DNA of 64,000 nt from Piscicola geometra (GCA_943735955.1 OX030960.1:9983788-10047787), one strand, 5' to 3'. Numbered from the stretch's first letter, positions 34,801 to 50,400 are shown. Notes: generated by a model not told the origin, from the sequence alone. A program made the numbers and translations.

Positions 34801-35820
34801 CCGTCTTCATCGTCTTCATCGTCTTCACCGTCTTCATCGTCTTCATCGTCTTCACCGTCTTCATCGTCTTCATCGTTCGTCTTCATCGTCTTCATCGTCT
34901 TCATCGTCTTCACCGTCTTCATCGTCTTCACCGTCTTTATCGTTCGTCTTCACCGTCTTCATCGTCTTCACCGTCTTCATCGTCTTCATCGTCTTCACCG
35001 TCTTCACCGTCTTCATCGTCTTCACCGTCTTCATCGTCTTCATCGTTCATCTTCATCGTCTTCATCGTCTTCACCGTCTTCATCGTCTTCACCGTCTTCA
35101 TCGTCTTCACCGTCTTCACCGTCTTCATCGTCTTCACCGTCTTCATCGTCTTAACCGTCTTCATCGTCTTCACCGTCTTCACCGTCTTCACCGTCTTCAT
35201 CGTCTTCACCGTCTTCATCGTATTCACCGTCTTCATCGTCTTCACCGTCTTCACCGTCTTCACCGTCTTCATCGTTCATCTTCATCGTCTTCATCGTCTT
35301 CATCGTTTTCACCGTCTTCATCGTCTTCACCGTCTTCATCGTCTTCACCGTCTTCATCGTCTTCACCGTCTTCATCGTCTTCACTGTTTTCATCGTCTTC
35401 ACCGTCTTCATCGTCTTCACCGTCTTCACCGTCTTCCCCGTCTTCATCGTTCGTCTTCACCGCCTTCACCGTCTTCATCGTCTTCACCGTCTTCATCGTC
35501 TTCACCGTCTTCATCGTCTTCACCGTCTTCATCGTCTTCACCGTCTTCATCGTCTTCACCGTCTTCATCGTCTTCACCGTCTTCATCGTCTTCACCGTCT
35601 TCATCGTCTTCATCGTTCGTCTTCACCGTCTTCACCGTCTTCATCGTCTTCACCGTCTTCATCGTCTTCACCGTCTTCATCGTCTTCACCGTCTTCATCG
35701 TCTTCATCGTCTTCACCGTCTTCATCGTCTTCATCGTCTTCACCGTCTTCATCGTCTTCATCGTTCGTCTTCATCGTCTTCATCGTCTTCATCGTCTTCA
35801 CCGTCTTCATCGTCTTCACC
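31546..35820. repeat. Cluster of shorter related blocks (0.9-1.6 kb offsets)
   Basis: A block with a GTTC breaker followed by GCCTTCACC (seen near 31738, 33313, 34219 and 35461) and its flanking breaker pattern recurs four times, at offsets of about 1,575, 906 and 1,242 bp. The unequal spacing shows partial duplications of different lengths built on a shared block. Confidence 0.7.
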
Positions 35821-37965
35821 GTCTTTATCGTTCGTCTTCACCGTCTTCATCGTCTTCACCGTCTTCATCGTCTTCATCGTCTTCACCGTCTTCACCGTCT
35901 TCATCGTCTTCACCGTCTTCATCGTCTTCATCGTTCATCTTCATCGTCTTCATCGTCTTCACCGTCTTCATCGTCTTCACCGTCTTCATCGTCTTCACCG
36001 TCTTCATCGTCTTCAACATTTTCACCGTCTTCACCGTCTTCATCGTCTTCATCGTCTTCATCGTCTTCACCGTCTTCACCGTCTTCACCGTCTTCACCGT
36101 CTTCATTGTTTGTCTTCATCGTCTTCATCGTCTTCACTGTCTTCATCGTCTTCACCGTCTTCATCGTCTTCACCGTCTTCATCGTCTTCACCGTCTTCAT
36201 CGTCTTCATCGTTCGTCTTCAACGTCTTCACCGTCTTCATCGTCTTCACCGTCTTCATCGTCTTCCCCGTCTTCATCGTCTTCACCGTCTTCATCGTCTT
36301 CACCGTCTTCACCGTCTTCACCGTCTTCATCGTCTTCACCATCTTCATCGTCTTCATCGTCTTCACCGTCTTCTTCGTCTTCACCGTCTTCATCGTCTTC
36401 ACCGTCTTCACCGTCTTCATCGTCTTCACCGTCTTCATCGTCTTCATCGTTCATCTTCATCGTCTTCATCGTCTTCACCGTCTTCATCGTCTTCACCGTC
36501 TTCATCGTCTTCACCGTCTTCATCGTCTTCACCGTCTTCACCGTCTTCACCGTCTTCATCGTCTTCATCGTCTTCATCGTCTTCACCGTCTTCACCGTCT
36601 TCACCGTCTTCATCGTCTTCACTGTCTTCATCGTCTTCACCGTCTTCATCGTCTTCACCGTCTTCATCGTCTTCACCGTCTTCATCGTCTTCATCGTTCG
36701 TCTTCACCGTCTTCACCGTCTTCATCGTCTTCACCGTCTTCATCGTCTTCACCGTCTTCATCGTCTTCACCGTCTTCATCGTCTTCACCGTCTTCATCGT
36801 CTTCACCGTCTTCACCGTCTTCACCGTCTTCATCGTCTTCACCGTCTTCACCGTCTTCACCGTCTTCACCGTCTTCACCGTCTTCATCGTCTTCACCGTC
36901 TTCATCGTCTTCACCGTCTTCATCGTCTTCACCGTCTTCATCGTCTTCACCGTCTTCATCGTCTTCATCGTTCGTCTTCACCGTCTTCACCGTCTTCACC
37001 GTCTTCATCGTCTTCACCGTCTTCATCGTCTTCACCGTCTTCATCGTCTTCACCGTCTTCACCGTCTTCACCGTCTTCACCGTCTTCACCGTCTTCATCG
37101 TCTTCACCGTCTTCATCGTCTTCACCGTTTTCATCGTCTTCACCGTCTTCATCGTCTTCACCGTCTTCATCGTCTTCACCGTCTTCACCGTCTTCATCGT
37201 TCGTCTTCACCGCCTTCACCGTCTTCATCGTCTTTACCGTCTTCATCGTCTTCACCGTCTTCATCGTCTTCACCGTCTTCATCGTCTTCACCGTCTTCAT
37301 CGTCTTCACCGTCTTCATCGTTTTCACCGTCTTCATCGTCTTCATCGTTCGTCTTCACCGTCTTCACCGTCTTCATCGTCTTCACCGTCTTCATCGTCTT
37401 CACCGTCTTCATCGTCTTCACCGTCTTCATCGTCTTCATCGTCTTCACCGTCTTCATCGTCTTCATCGTCTTCACCGTCTTCATCGTCTTCATCGTTCGT
37501 CTTCACCGTTTTCACCGTCTTCACCGTCTTCATCGTCTTCACCGTCTTCATCGTCTTCACCGTCTCCATCGTCTTCACCGTCTTCATCGTCTTCACCGTC
37601 TTCATCGTCTTCACAGTCTTCATCGTCTTCACCGTCTTCACCGTCTTCATCATCTTCACCGTCTTCACCGTCTTCACCGTCTTCACCGTCTTCACCGTCT
37701 TCATCGTCTTCACCGTCTTCATCGTCTTCACCGTCTTCATCGTCTTCACCGTCTTCATCGTCTTCACCGTCTTCATCGTCTTCATCGTTCGTCTTCACCG
37801 TCTTCACCGTCTTCACCGTCTTCATCGTCTTCACCGTCTTCATCGTCTTCACCGTCTTCACCGTCTTCACCGTTTTCACCGTCTTCACCGTCTTCACCGT
37901 CTTCATCGTCTTCACCGTCTTCATCGTATTCACTGTCTTCATCGTCTTCACGGTCTTCACCGTCT

Positions 37966-40900
37966 TCATCGTTCATCTTCATCGTCTTCACCGTCTTCAT
38001 CGTCTTCACCGTCTTCATCGTCTTCACCGTCTTCATCGTCTTCACCGTCTTCATCGTCTTCACCGTTTTCATCGTCTTCACCGTCTTCATCGTCTTCACC
38101 GTCTTCATCGTCTTCACCGTCTTCACCGTCTTCATCGTTCGTCTTCACCGCCTTCACCGTCTTCATCGTCTTCACCGTCTTCATCGTCTTCACCGTCTTC
38201 ATCGTCTTCACCGTCTTCATCGTCTTCACCGTCTTCATTGTCTTCTCCGTCTTCATCGTCTTCACCGTCTTCATCGTCTTCACCGTTTTCATCGTCTTCA
38301 CCGTCTTCATCGTCTTCACCGTCTTCATCGTCTTCATCGTTCGTCTTCATCGTCTTCATCGTCTTCATCGTCTTCACCGTCTTCATCGTCTTCACCGTCT
38401 TCATTGTCTTCACCGTCTTCATCGTCTTCACCGTCTTCATCGTCTTCACCGTTTTCATCGTCTTCACCGTCTTCATCGTCTTCACCGTCTTCATCGTCTT
38501 CATCGTTCGTCTTCATCGTCTTCATCGTCTTCATCGTCTTCACCGTCTTCATCGTCTTCACCGTCTTTATCGTTCGTCTTTACCGTCTTCATCGTCTTCA
38601 CCGTCTTCATCGTCTTCATCGTTCATCTTCATCGTCTTCATCGTTTTCACCGTCTTCATCGTCTTCACCGTCTTCATCGTCTTCACCGTCTTCACCGTCT
38701 TCACCGTCTTCATTGTTTGTCTTCATCGTCTTCATCGTCTTCATCGTTCATCTTCATCGTCTTCACCGTCTTCATCGTCTTCACCGTCTTCACCGTCTTC
38801 ATCGTCTTCATCGTCTTCACCGTCTTCATCGTCTTCACCGTCTTCATCGTCTTCATCGTTCATCTTCATCGTCTTCACCGTCTTCATCGTCTTCACCGTC
38901 TTCACCGTCTTCATCGTCTTCATCGTCTTCACCGTCTTCATCGTCTTCACCGTCTTCATCGTCTTCACTGTCTTCATCGTCTTCATCGTTCGTCTTCATC
39001 GTCTTCATCGTCTTCATCGTCTTCACCGTCTTCATCGTCTTCACCGTCTTTATCGTTCGTCTTCACCGTCTTCATCGTCTTCACCGTCTTTATCGTTCGT
39101 CTTCACCGTCTTCATCGTCTTCACCGTCTTCATCGTCTTCACCGTCTTCATCGTCTTCACCGTCTTCATCGTCTTCATCGTCTTCATCGCCTTCACCGTC
39201 TTCATCGTCTTCACCGTCTTCATCGTCTTCACCGTATTCATCGTCTTCACCGTCTTCATCGTCTTCACCGTTTTCATCGTCTTCACCGTCTTCATCGTCT
39301 TCACCGTCTTCATCGTCTTCATCGTTCGTCTTCATCGTCTTCATCGTCTTCATCGTCTTCACCGTCTTCATCGTCTTCACCGTCTTTATCATTCGTCTTT
39401 ACCGTCTTCATCGTCTTCACCGTCTTCATCGTCTTCATCGTTCATCTTCATCGTCTTCATCATTTTCACCGTCTTCATCGTCTTCACCGTCTTCATCGTT
39501 TTCACCGTCTTCATCGTCTTCACCATTTTCACCGTCTTCACCGTCTTCATCGTCTTCATCGTCTTCATCGTCTTCACCGTCTTCACCGTCTTCACCGTCT
39601 TCATTGTTTGTCTTCATCGTCTTCATCGTCTCCACTGTCTTCATCGTCTTCACCGTCTTCATCGTCTTCATCGTTTGTCTTCACCGTCTTCACCGTCTTC
39701 ATCGTCTTCACCGTCTTCATCGTCTTCACCGTTTTCATCGTCTTCACCGTCTTCATCGTCTTCACCGTCTTCATCGTCTTCATCGTTCGTCTTCATCGTC
39801 TTCATCGTCTTCATCGTCTTCACCGTCTTCATCGTCTTCACCGTCTTTATCGTTCGTCTTTACCGTCTTCATCGTCTTCACCGTCTTCATCGTCTTCATC
39901 GTTCATCTTCATCGTCTTCATCGTTTTCACCGTCTTCATCGTCTTCACCGTCTTCATCGTCTTCACCGTCTTCATCGTCTTCACCATTTTCACCGTCTTC
40001 ACCGTCTTCATCGTCTTCATCGTCTTCATCGTCTTCACCGTCTTCACCGTCTTCACCGTCTTCACCGTCTTCATTGTTTGTCTTCATCGTCTTCATCGTC
40101 TCCACTGTCTTCATCGTCTTCACCGTCTTCATCGTTTGTCTTCACCGTCTTCACCGTCTTTATCGTTCGTCTTCACCTTCTTCATCGTCTTCACCGTCTT
40201 CATCGTCTTCATCGTCTTCACCGTCTTCACCGTCTTCATCGTCTTCACCGTCTTCATCGTCTTCATCGTTCATCTTCATCGTCTTCACCGTCTTCATCGT
40301 CTTCACCGTCTTCACCGTCTTCATCGTCTTCATCGTCTTCACCGTCTTCATCGTCTTCACCGTCTTCATCGTCTTCACTGTCTTCATCGTCTTCATCGTT
40401 CGTCTTCATCGTCTTCATCGTCTTCATCGTCTTCACCGTCTTCATCGTCTTCACCGTCTTTATCGTTCGTCTTCACCGTCTTCATCGTCTTCACCGTCTT
40501 CATCGTCTTCACCGTCTTCATCGTCTTCACCGTCTTCACCGTCTTCACCGTTTTCACCGTCTTCACCGTCTTCACCGTCTTCATCGTCTTCACCGTCTTC
40601 ATCGTATTCACTGTCTTCATCGTCTTCACGGTCTTCACCGTCTTCATCGTTCATCTTCATCGTCTTCACCGTCTTCATCGTCTTCACCGTCTTCATCGTC
40701 TTCACCGTCTTCATCGTCTTCACCGTCTTCATCGTCTTCACCGTTTTCATCGTCTTCACCGTCTTCATCGTCTTCACCGTCTTCATCGTCTTCACCGTCT
40801 TCACCGTCTTCATCGTTCGTCTTCACCGCCTTCACCGTCTTCATCGTCTTCACCGTCTTCATCGTCTTCACCGTCTTCATCGTCTTCACCGTCTTCATCG

Positions 40901-43900
40901 TCTTCACCGTCTTCATTGTCTTCTCCGTCTTCATCGTCTTCACCGTCTTCATCGTCTTCACCGTTTTCATCGTCTTCACCGTCTTCATCGTCTTCACCGT
41001 CTTCATCGTCTTCATCGTTCGTCTTCATCGTCTTCATCGTCTTCATCGTCTTCACCGTCTTCATCGTCTTCACCGTCTTCATTGTCTTCACCGTCTTCAT
41101 CGTCTTCACCGTCTTCATCGTCTTCACCGTTTTCATCGTCTTCACCGTCTTCATCGTCTTCACCGTCTTCATCGTCTTCATCGTTCGTCTTCACCGTCTT
41201 CATCGTCTTCACCGTCTTTATCGTTCGTCTTTACCGTCTTCATCGTCTTCACCGTCTTCATCGTCTTCATCGTTCATCTTCATCGTCTTCATCGTTTTCA
41301 CCGTCTTCATCGTCTTCACCGTCTTCATCGTCTTCACCGTCTTCACCGTCTTCATTGTTTGTCTTCATCGTCTTCATCGTCTTCATCGTTCATCTTCATC
41401 GTCTTCACCGTCTTCATCGTCTTCACCGTCTTCACCGTCTTCATCGTCTTCATCGTCTTCACCGTCTTCATCGTCTTCACCGTCTTCATCGTCTTCATCG
41501 TTCATCTTCATCGTCTTCACCGTCTTCATCGTCTTCACCGTCTTCACCGTCTTCATCGTCTTCATCGTCTTCACCGTCTTCATCGTCTTCACCGTCTTCA
41601 TCGTCTTCACTGTCTTCATCGTCTTCATCGTTCGTCTTCATCGTCTTCATCGTCTTCATCGTCTTCACCGTCTTCATCGTCTTCACCGTCTTTATCGTTC
41701 GTCTTTACCGTCTTCATCGTCTTCACCGTCTTCATCGTCTTCATCGTTCATCTTCATCGTCTTCATCGTTTTCACCGTCTTCATCGTCTTCACCGTCTTC
41801 ATCGTCTTCACCGTCTTCACCGTCTTCATTGTTTGTCTTCATCGTCTTCATCGTCTTCATCGTTCATCTTCATCGTCTTCACCGTCTTCATCGTCTTCAC
41901 CGTCTTCACCGTCTTCATCGTCTTCACCGTCTTCACCGTCTTCACCGTCTTCATCGTCTTCACCGTCTTCATCGTATTCACTGTCTTCATCGTCTTCACG
42001 GTCTTCACCGTCTTCATCGTTCATCTTCATCGTCTTCACCGTCTTCATCGTCTTCACCGTCTTCATCGTCTTCACCGTCTTCATCGTCTTCACCGTCTTC
42101 ATCGTCTTCACCGTTTTCATCGTCTTCACCGTCTTCATCGTCTTCACCGTCTTCATCGTCTTCACCGTCTTCACCGTCTTCATCGTTCGTCTTCACCGCC
42201 TTCACCGTCTTCATCGTCTTCACCGTCTTCATCGTCTTCACCGTCTTCATCGTCTTCACCGTCTTCATCGTCTTCACCGTCTTCATTGTCTTCTCCGTCT
42301 TCATCGTCTTCACCGTCTTCATCGTCTTCACCGTTTTCATCGTCTTCACCGTCTTCATCGTCTTCACCGTCTTCATCGTCTTCATCGTTCGTCTTCATCG
42401 TCTTCATCGTCTTCATCGTCTTCACCGTCTTCATCGTCTTCACCGTCTTCATTGTCTTCACCGTCTTCATCGTCTTCACCGTCTTCATCGTCTTCACCGT
42501 TTTCATCGTCTTCACCGTCTTCATCGTCTTCACCGTCTTCATCGTCTTCATCGTTCGTCTTCATCGTCTTCATCGTCTTCATCGTCTTCACCGTCTTCAT
42601 CGTCTTCACCGTCTTTATCGTTCGTCTTTACCGTCTTCATCGTCTTCACCGTCTTCATCGTCTTCATCGTTCATCTTCATCGTCTTCATCGTTTTCACCG
42701 TCTTCATCGTCTTCACCGTCTTCATCGTCTTCACCGTCTTCACCGTCTTCATTGTTTGTCTTCATCGTCTTCATCGTCTTCATCGTTCATCTTCATCGTC
42801 TTCACCGTCTTCATCGTCTTCACCGTCTTCACCGTCTTCATCGTCTTCATCGTCTTCACCGTCTTCATCGTCTTCACCGTCTTCATCGTCTTCATCGTTC
42901 ATCTTCATCGTCTTCACCGTCTTCATCGTCTTCACCGTCTTCACCGTCTTCATCGTCTTCATCGTCTTCACCGTCTTCATCGTCTTCACCGTCTTCATCG
43001 TCTTCACTGTCTTCATCGTCTTCATCGTTCGTCTTCATCGTCTTCATCGTCTTCATCGTCTTCACCGTCTTCATCGTCTTCACCGTCTTTATCGTTCGTC
43101 TTCACCGTCTTCATCGTCTTCACCGTCTTTATCGTTCGTCTTCACCGTCTTCATCGTCTTCACCGTCTTCATCGTCTTCACCGTCTTCATCGTCTTCACC
43201 GTCTTCATCGTCTTCACCGTCTTCATCGCCTTCACCGTCTTCATCGTCTTCACCGTCTTCATCGTCTTCACCGTATTCATCGTCTTCACCGTCTTCATCG
43301 TCTTCACCGTTTTCATCGTCTTCACCGTCTTCATCGTCTTCACCGTCTTCATCGTCTTCATCGTTCGTCTTCATCGTCTTCATCGTCTTCATCGTCTTCA
43401 CCGTCTTCATCGTCTTCACCGTCTTTATCATTCGTCTTTACCGTCTTCATCGTCTTCACCGTCTTCATCGTCTTCATCGTTCATCTTCATCGTCTTCATC
43501 GTTTTCACCGTCTTCATCGTCTTCACCGTCTTCATCGTTTTCACCGTCTTCATCGTCTTCACCATTTTCACCGTCTTCACCGTCTTCATCGTCTTCATCG
43601 TCTTCATCGTCTTCACCGTCTTCACCGTCTTCACCGTCTTCATTGTTTGTCTTCATCGTCTTCATCGTCTCCACTGTCTTCATCGTCTTCACCGTCTTCA
43701 TCGTCTTCATCGTTTGTCTTCACCGTCTTCACCGTCTTCATCGTCTTCACCGTCTTCATCGTCTTCACCGTTTTCATCGTCTTCACCGTCTTCATCGTCT
43801 TCACCGTCTTCATCGTCTTCATCGTTCGTCTTCATCGTCTTCATCGTCTTCATCGTCTTCACCGTCTTCATCGTCTTCACCGTCTTTATCGTTCGTCTTT

Positions 43901-44490
43901 ACCGTCTTCATCGTCTTCACCGTCTTCATCGTCTTCATCGTTCATCTTCATCGTCTTAACCGTTTTCACCGTCTTCATCGTCTTCACCGTCTTCATCGTC
44001 TTCACCGTCTTCATCGTCTTCACCATTTTCACCGTCTTCACCGTCTTCATCGTCTTCATCGTCTTCATCGTCTTCACCGTCTTCACCGTCTTCACCGTCT
44101 TCACCGTCTTCATTGTTTGTCTTCATCGTCTTCATCGTCTCCACTGTCTTCATCGTCTTCACCGTCTTCATCGTTTGTCTTCACCGTCTTCACCGTCTTT
44201 ATCGTTCGTCTTCACCTTCTTCATCGTCTTCACCGTCTTCATCGTCTTCATCGTCTTCACCGTCTTCACCGTCTTCATCGTCTTCACCGTCTTCATCGTC
44301 TTCATCGTTCATCTTCATCGTCTTCACCGTCTTCATCGTCTTCACCGTCTTCACCGTCTTCATCGTCTTCATCGTCTTCACCGTCTTCATCGTCTTCACC
44401 GTCTTCATCGTCTTCACTGTCTTCATCGTCTTCATCGTTCGTCTTCATCGTCTTCATCGTCTTCATCGTCTTCACCGTCTTCATCGTCTT
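37966..44490. repeat. Nested duplications inside the 8.6-kb block (4,039-4,048 and 1,370-1,397 bp offsets)
   Basis: The stretch about 37966-40450 matches about 42014-44490 at an offset of 4,048 then 4,039 bp, and about 40644-41690 matches about 42014-43083 at 1,370-1,397 bp. The GTCTTCACGG marker occurs near 37945, 40622, 41993, 49221 and 50618, consistent with duplication first within one block and then of the whole block. Confidence 0.7.
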
Positions 44491-47400
44491 CACCGTCTTT
44501 ATCGTTCGTCTTCACCGTCTTCATCGTCTTCACCGTCTTCATCGTCTTCACCGTCTTCATCGTCTTCACCGTCTTCATCGTCTTCACCGTTTTCATCGTC
44601 TTCACCGTCTTCATCGTCTTCAGCGTTTTTATCGTCTTCACCGTCTTCATCGTCTTCACCGTCTTCATCGTCTTCATCGTTCGTCTTCATCGTCTTCATC
44701 GTCTTTATCGTCTTCACCGTCTTCATCGTCTTCACCGTCTTTATCATTCGTCTTTACCGTCTTCATCGTCTTCACCGTCTTCATCGTCTTCACCATTTTC
44801 ACCGTCTTCATCGTCTTCATCGTCTTCACCGTCTTCACCGTCTTCACCGTCTTTATTGTTTGTCTTCATCGTCTTCATCGTCTCCACTGTCTTCATCGTC
44901 TTCATCGTCTTCACCGTCTTCATCGTCTTCACCGTCTTCATCGTCTTCACCATTTTCACCGTCTTCACCGTCTTCATCGTCTTCATCGTCTTCATCGTCT
45001 TCACCGTCTTCACCGTCTTCACCGTCTTCACCGTCTTCATTGTTTGTCTTCATCGTCTTCATCGTCTCCACTGTCTTCATCGTCTTCACCGTCTTCATCG
45101 TTTGTCTTCACCGTCTTCACCGTCTTTATCGTTCGTCTTCACCTTCTTCATCGTCTTCACCGTCTTCATCGTCTTCATCGTCTTCACCGTCTTCACCGTC
45201 TTCATCGTCTTCACCGTCTTCATCGTCTTCATCGTTCATCTTCATCGTCTTCACCGTCTTCATCGTCTTCACCGTCTTCACCGTCTTCATCGTCTTCATC
45301 GTCTTCACCGTCTTCATCGTCTTCACCGTCTTCATCGTCTTCACTGTCTTCATCGTCTTCATCGTTCGTCTTCATCGTCTTCATCGTCTTCATCGTCTTC
45401 ACCGTCTTCATCGTCTTCACCGTCTTTATCGTTCGTCTTCACCGTCTTCATCGTCTTCACCGTCTTCATCGTCTTCACCGTCTTCATCGTCTTCACCGTC
45501 TTCATCGTCTTCACCGTTTTCATCGTCTTCACCGTCTTCATCGTCTTCAGCGTTTTTATCGTCTTCACCGTCTTCATCGTCTTTACCGTCTTCATCGTCA
45601 TCATCGTTCGTCTTCATCGTCTTCATCGTCTTTATCGTCTTCACCGTCTTCATCGTCTTCACCGTCTTTATCATTCGTCTTTACCGTCTTCATCGTCTTC
45701 ACCGTCTTCATCGTCTTCACCATTTTCACCGTCTTCATCGTCTTCATCGTCTTCACCGTCTTCACCGTCTTCACCGTCTTTATTGTTTGTCTTCATCGTC
45801 TTCATCGTCTCCACTGTCTTCATCGTCTTCATCGTCTTCACCGTCTTCATCGTCTTCACCGTCTTCATCGTCTTCACCATTTTCACCGTCTTCACCGTCT
45901 TCATCGTCTTCATCGTCTTCATCGTCTTCACCGTCTTCACCGTCTTCACCGTCTTCATTGTTTGTCTTCATCGTCTTCATCGTCTCCACTGTCTTCATCG
46001 TCTTCACCGTCTTCACCGTCTTTATCGTTCGTCTTCACCTTCTTCATCGTCTTCACCGTCTTCATCGTCTTCATCGTCTTCACCGTCTTCACCGTCTTCA
46101 TCGTCTTCACCGTCTTCATCGTCTTCATCGTTCATCTTCATCGTCTTCACCGTCTTCATCGTCTTCATCGTCTTCATCGTCTTCATCGTCTTCATCGTCT
46201 TCATCGTTCGTCTTCATCGTCTTCATCGTCTTCATCGTCTTCACCGTCTTCATCGTCTTCACCGTCTTTATCGTTCGTCTTCATCGTCTTCACCGTCTTC
46301 ACCGTCTTCATCGTCTTCACCGTCTTCATCGTCTTCATCGTTCATCTTCATCGTCTTCACCGTCTTCATCGTCTTCACCGTCTTCATCGTCTTCACCGTC
46401 TTCATCGTCTTCACCGTCTTCATCGTCTTCACCGTCTTCACCGTCTTCACCGTCTTCATCGTCTTCACCATCTTCATCGTCTTCATCGTCTTCACCGTCT
46501 TCATCGTCTTCACCGTTTTCATCGTCTTCACCGTCTTCATCGTCTTCACCGTCTTCATCGTCTTCACCGTCTTCATCGTCTTCACCGTCTTCATCGTCTT
46601 CACCGTTTTCATCGTCTTCAGCGTTTTTATCGTCTTCACCGTCTTCATCGTCTTCACCGTCTTCATCGTCTTCATCGTTCGTCTTCATCGTCTTCATCGT
46701 CTTTATCGTCTTCACCGTCTTCATCGTCTTCACCGTCTTTATCATTCGTCTTTACCGTCTTCATCGTCTTCACCGTCTTCATCGTCTTCACCATTTTCAC
46801 CGTCTTCATCGTCTTCATCGTCTTCACCGTCTTCACCGTCTTCACCGTCTTTATTGTTTGTCTTCATCGTCTTCATCGTCTCCACTGTCTTCATCGTCTT
46901 CACCGTCTTCTTCGTCTTCATCGTTTGTCTTCACCGTCTTCACCGTCTTTATCGTTCGTCTTCACCTTCTTCATCGTCTTCACCGTCTTCATCGTCTTCA
47001 TCGTCTTCACCGTCTTCACCGTCTTCATCGTCTTCACCGTCTTCATCGTCTTCATCGTTCATCTTCATCGTCTTCACCGTCTTCATCGTCTTCACCGTCT
47101 TCATCGTCTTCACCGTCTTCATCGTCTTCACCGTCTTCATCGTCTTCACCGTCTTCACCGTCTTCACCGTCTTCATCGTCTTCACCATCTTCATCGTCTT
47201 CATCGTCTTCACCGTCTTCATCGTCTTCACCGTCTTCATCGTCTTCACCGTCTTCAGCGTCTTCATCGTCTTCACCGTCTTCATCGTCTTCATCGTTCAT
47301 CTTCATCGTCTTCATCGTCTTCACCGTCTTCATCGTCTTCACCGTCTTCATCGTCTTCACCGTCTTCATCGTCTTCACCGTCTTCACCGTCTTCACCGTC

Positions 47401-50400
47401 TTCATCGTCTTCATCGTCTTCATCGTCTTCACCGTCTTCACCGTCTTCACCGTCTTCATCGTCTTCACTGTCTTCATCGTCTTCACCGTCTTCATCGTCT
47501 TCACCGTCTTCATCGTCTTCACCGTCTTCATCGTCTTCATCGTTCGTCTTCACCGTCTTCACCGTCTTCATCGTCTTCACCGTCTTCATCGTCTTCACCG
47601 TCTTCATCGTCTTCACCGTCTTCACCGTCTTCATCGTCTTCACTGTCTTCATCGTCTTCACCGTCTTCATCGTCTTCACCGTCTTCATCGTCTTCACCGT
47701 CTTCATCGTCTTCATCGTTCGTCTTCACCGTCTTCACCGTCTTCATCGTCTTCACCGTCTTTATCGTTCGTCTTCACCGTCTTCATCGTCTTCACCGTCT
47801 TTATCGTTCGTCTTCACCGTCTTCATCGTCTTCACCGTCTTCATCGTCTTCACCGTCTTCATCGTCTTCACCGTCTTCATCGTCTTCACCGTCTTCATCG
47901 CCTTCACCGTCTTCATCGTCTTCACCGTCTTCATCGTCTTCACCGTATTCATCGTCTTCACCGTCTTCATCGTCTTCACCGTTTTCATCGTCTTCACCGT
48001 CTTCATCGTCTTCACCGTCTTCATCGTCTTCATCGTTCGTCTTCATCGTCTTCATCGTCTTCATCGTCTTCACCGTCTTCATCGTCTTCACCGTCTTTAT
48101 CATTCGTCTTTACCGTCTTCATCGTCTTCACCGTCTTCATCGTCTTCATCGTTCATCTTCATCGTCTTCATCGTTTTCACCGTCTTCATCGTCTTCACCG
48201 TCTTCATCGTTTTCACCGTCTTCATCGTCTTCACCATTTTCACCGTCTTCACCGTCTTCATCGTCTTCATCGTCTTCATCGTCTTCACCGTCTTCACCGT
48301 CTTCACCGTCTTCATTGTTTGTCTTCATCGTCTTCATCGTCTCCACTGTCTTCATCGTCTTCACCGTCTTCATCGTCTTCATCGTTCGTCTTCATCGTCT
48401 TCATCGTCTTCATCGTCTTCACCGTCTTCATCGTCTTCACCGTCTTTATCGTTCGTCTTTACCGTCTTCATCGTCTTCACCGTCTTCATCGTCTTCATCG
48501 TTCATCTTCATCGTCTTCATCGTTTTCACCGTCTTCATCGTCTTCACCGTCTTCATCGTCTTCACCGTCTTCATCGTCTTCACCATTTTCACCGTCTTCA
48601 CCGTCTTCATCGTCTTCATCGTCTTCATCGTCTTCACCGTCTTCACCGTCTTCACCGTCTTCACCGTCTTCATTGTTTGTCTTCATCGTCTTCATCGTCT
48701 CCACTGTCTTCATCGTCTTCACCGTCTTCATCGTTTGTCTTCACCGTCTTCACCGTCTTTATCGTTCGTCTTCACCTTCTTCATCGTCTTCACCGTCTTC
48801 ATCGTCTTCATCGTCTTCACCGTCTTCACCGTCTTCATCGTCTTCACCGTCTTCATCGTCTTCATCGTTCATCTTCATCGTCTTCACCGTCTTCATCGTC
48901 TTCACCGTCTTCACCGTCTTCATCGTCTTCATCGTCTTCACCGTCTTCATCGTCTTCACCGTCTTCATCGTCTTCACTGTCTTCATCGTCTTCATCGTTC
49001 GTCTTCATCGTCTTCATCGTCTTCATCGTCTTCACCGTCTTCATCGTCTTCACCGTCTTTATCGTTCGTCTTCACCGTCTTCATCGTCTTCACCGTCTTC
49101 ATCGTCTTCACCGTCTTCATCGTCTTCACCGTCTTCACCGTCTTCACCGTTTTCACCGTCTTCACCGTCTTCACCGTCTTCATCGTCTTCACCGTCTTCA
49201 TCGTATTCACTGTCTTCATCGTCTTCACGGTCTTCACCGTCTTCATCGTTCATCTTCATCGTCTTCACCGTCTTCATCGTCTTCACCGTCTTCATCGTCT
49301 TCACCGTCTTCATCGTCTTCACCGTCTTCATCGTCTTCACCGTTTTCATCGTCTTCACCGTCTTCATCGTCTTCACCGTCTTCATCGTCTTCACCGTCTT
49401 CACCGTCTTCATCGTTCGTCTTCACCGCCTTCACCGTCTTCATCGTCTTCACCGTCTTCATCGTCTTCACCGTCTTCATCGTCTTCACCGTCTTCATCGT
49501 CTTCACCGTCTTCATTGTCTTCTCCGTCTTCATCGTCTTCACCGTCTTCATCGTCTTCACCGTTTTCATCGTCTTCACCGTCTTCATCGTCTTCACCGTC
49601 TTCATCGTCTTCATCGTTCGTCTTCATCGTCTTCATCGTCTTAATCGTCTTCACCGTCTTCATCGTCTTCACCGTCTTCATTGTCTTCACCGTCTTCATC
49701 GTCTTCACCGTCTTCATCGTCTTCACCGTTTTCATCGTCTTCACCGTCTTCATCGTCTTCACCGTCTTCATCGTCTTCATCGTTCGTCTTCATCGTCTTC
49801 ATCGTCTTCATCGTCTTCACCGTCTTCATCGTCTTCACCGTCTTTATCGTTCGTCTTTACCGTCTTCATCGTCTTCACCGTCTTCATCGTCTTCATCGTT
49901 CATCTTCATCGTCTTCATCGTTTTCACCGTCTTCATCGTCTTCACCGTCTTCATCGTCTTCACCGTCTTCACCGTCTTCATTGTTTGTCTTCATCGTCTT
50001 CATCGTCTTCATCGTTCATCTTCATCGTCTTCACCGTCTTCATCGTCTTCACCGTCTTCACCGTCTTCATCGTCTTCATCGTCTTCACCGTCTTCATCGT
50101 CTTCACCGTCTTCATCGTCTTCATCGTTCATCTTCATCGTCTTCACCGTCTTCATCGTCTTCACCGTCTTCACCGTCTTCATCGTCTTCATCGTCTTCAC
50201 CGTCTTCATCGTCTTCACCGTCTTCATCGTCTTCACTGTCTTCATCGTCTTCATCGTTCGTCTTCATCGTCTTCATCGTCTTCATCGTCTTCACCGTCTT
50301 CATCGTCTTCACCGTCTTTATCGTTCGTCTTTACCGTCTTCATCGTCTTCACCGTTTTCATCGTCTTCATCGTTCATCTTCATCGTCTTCATCGTTTTCA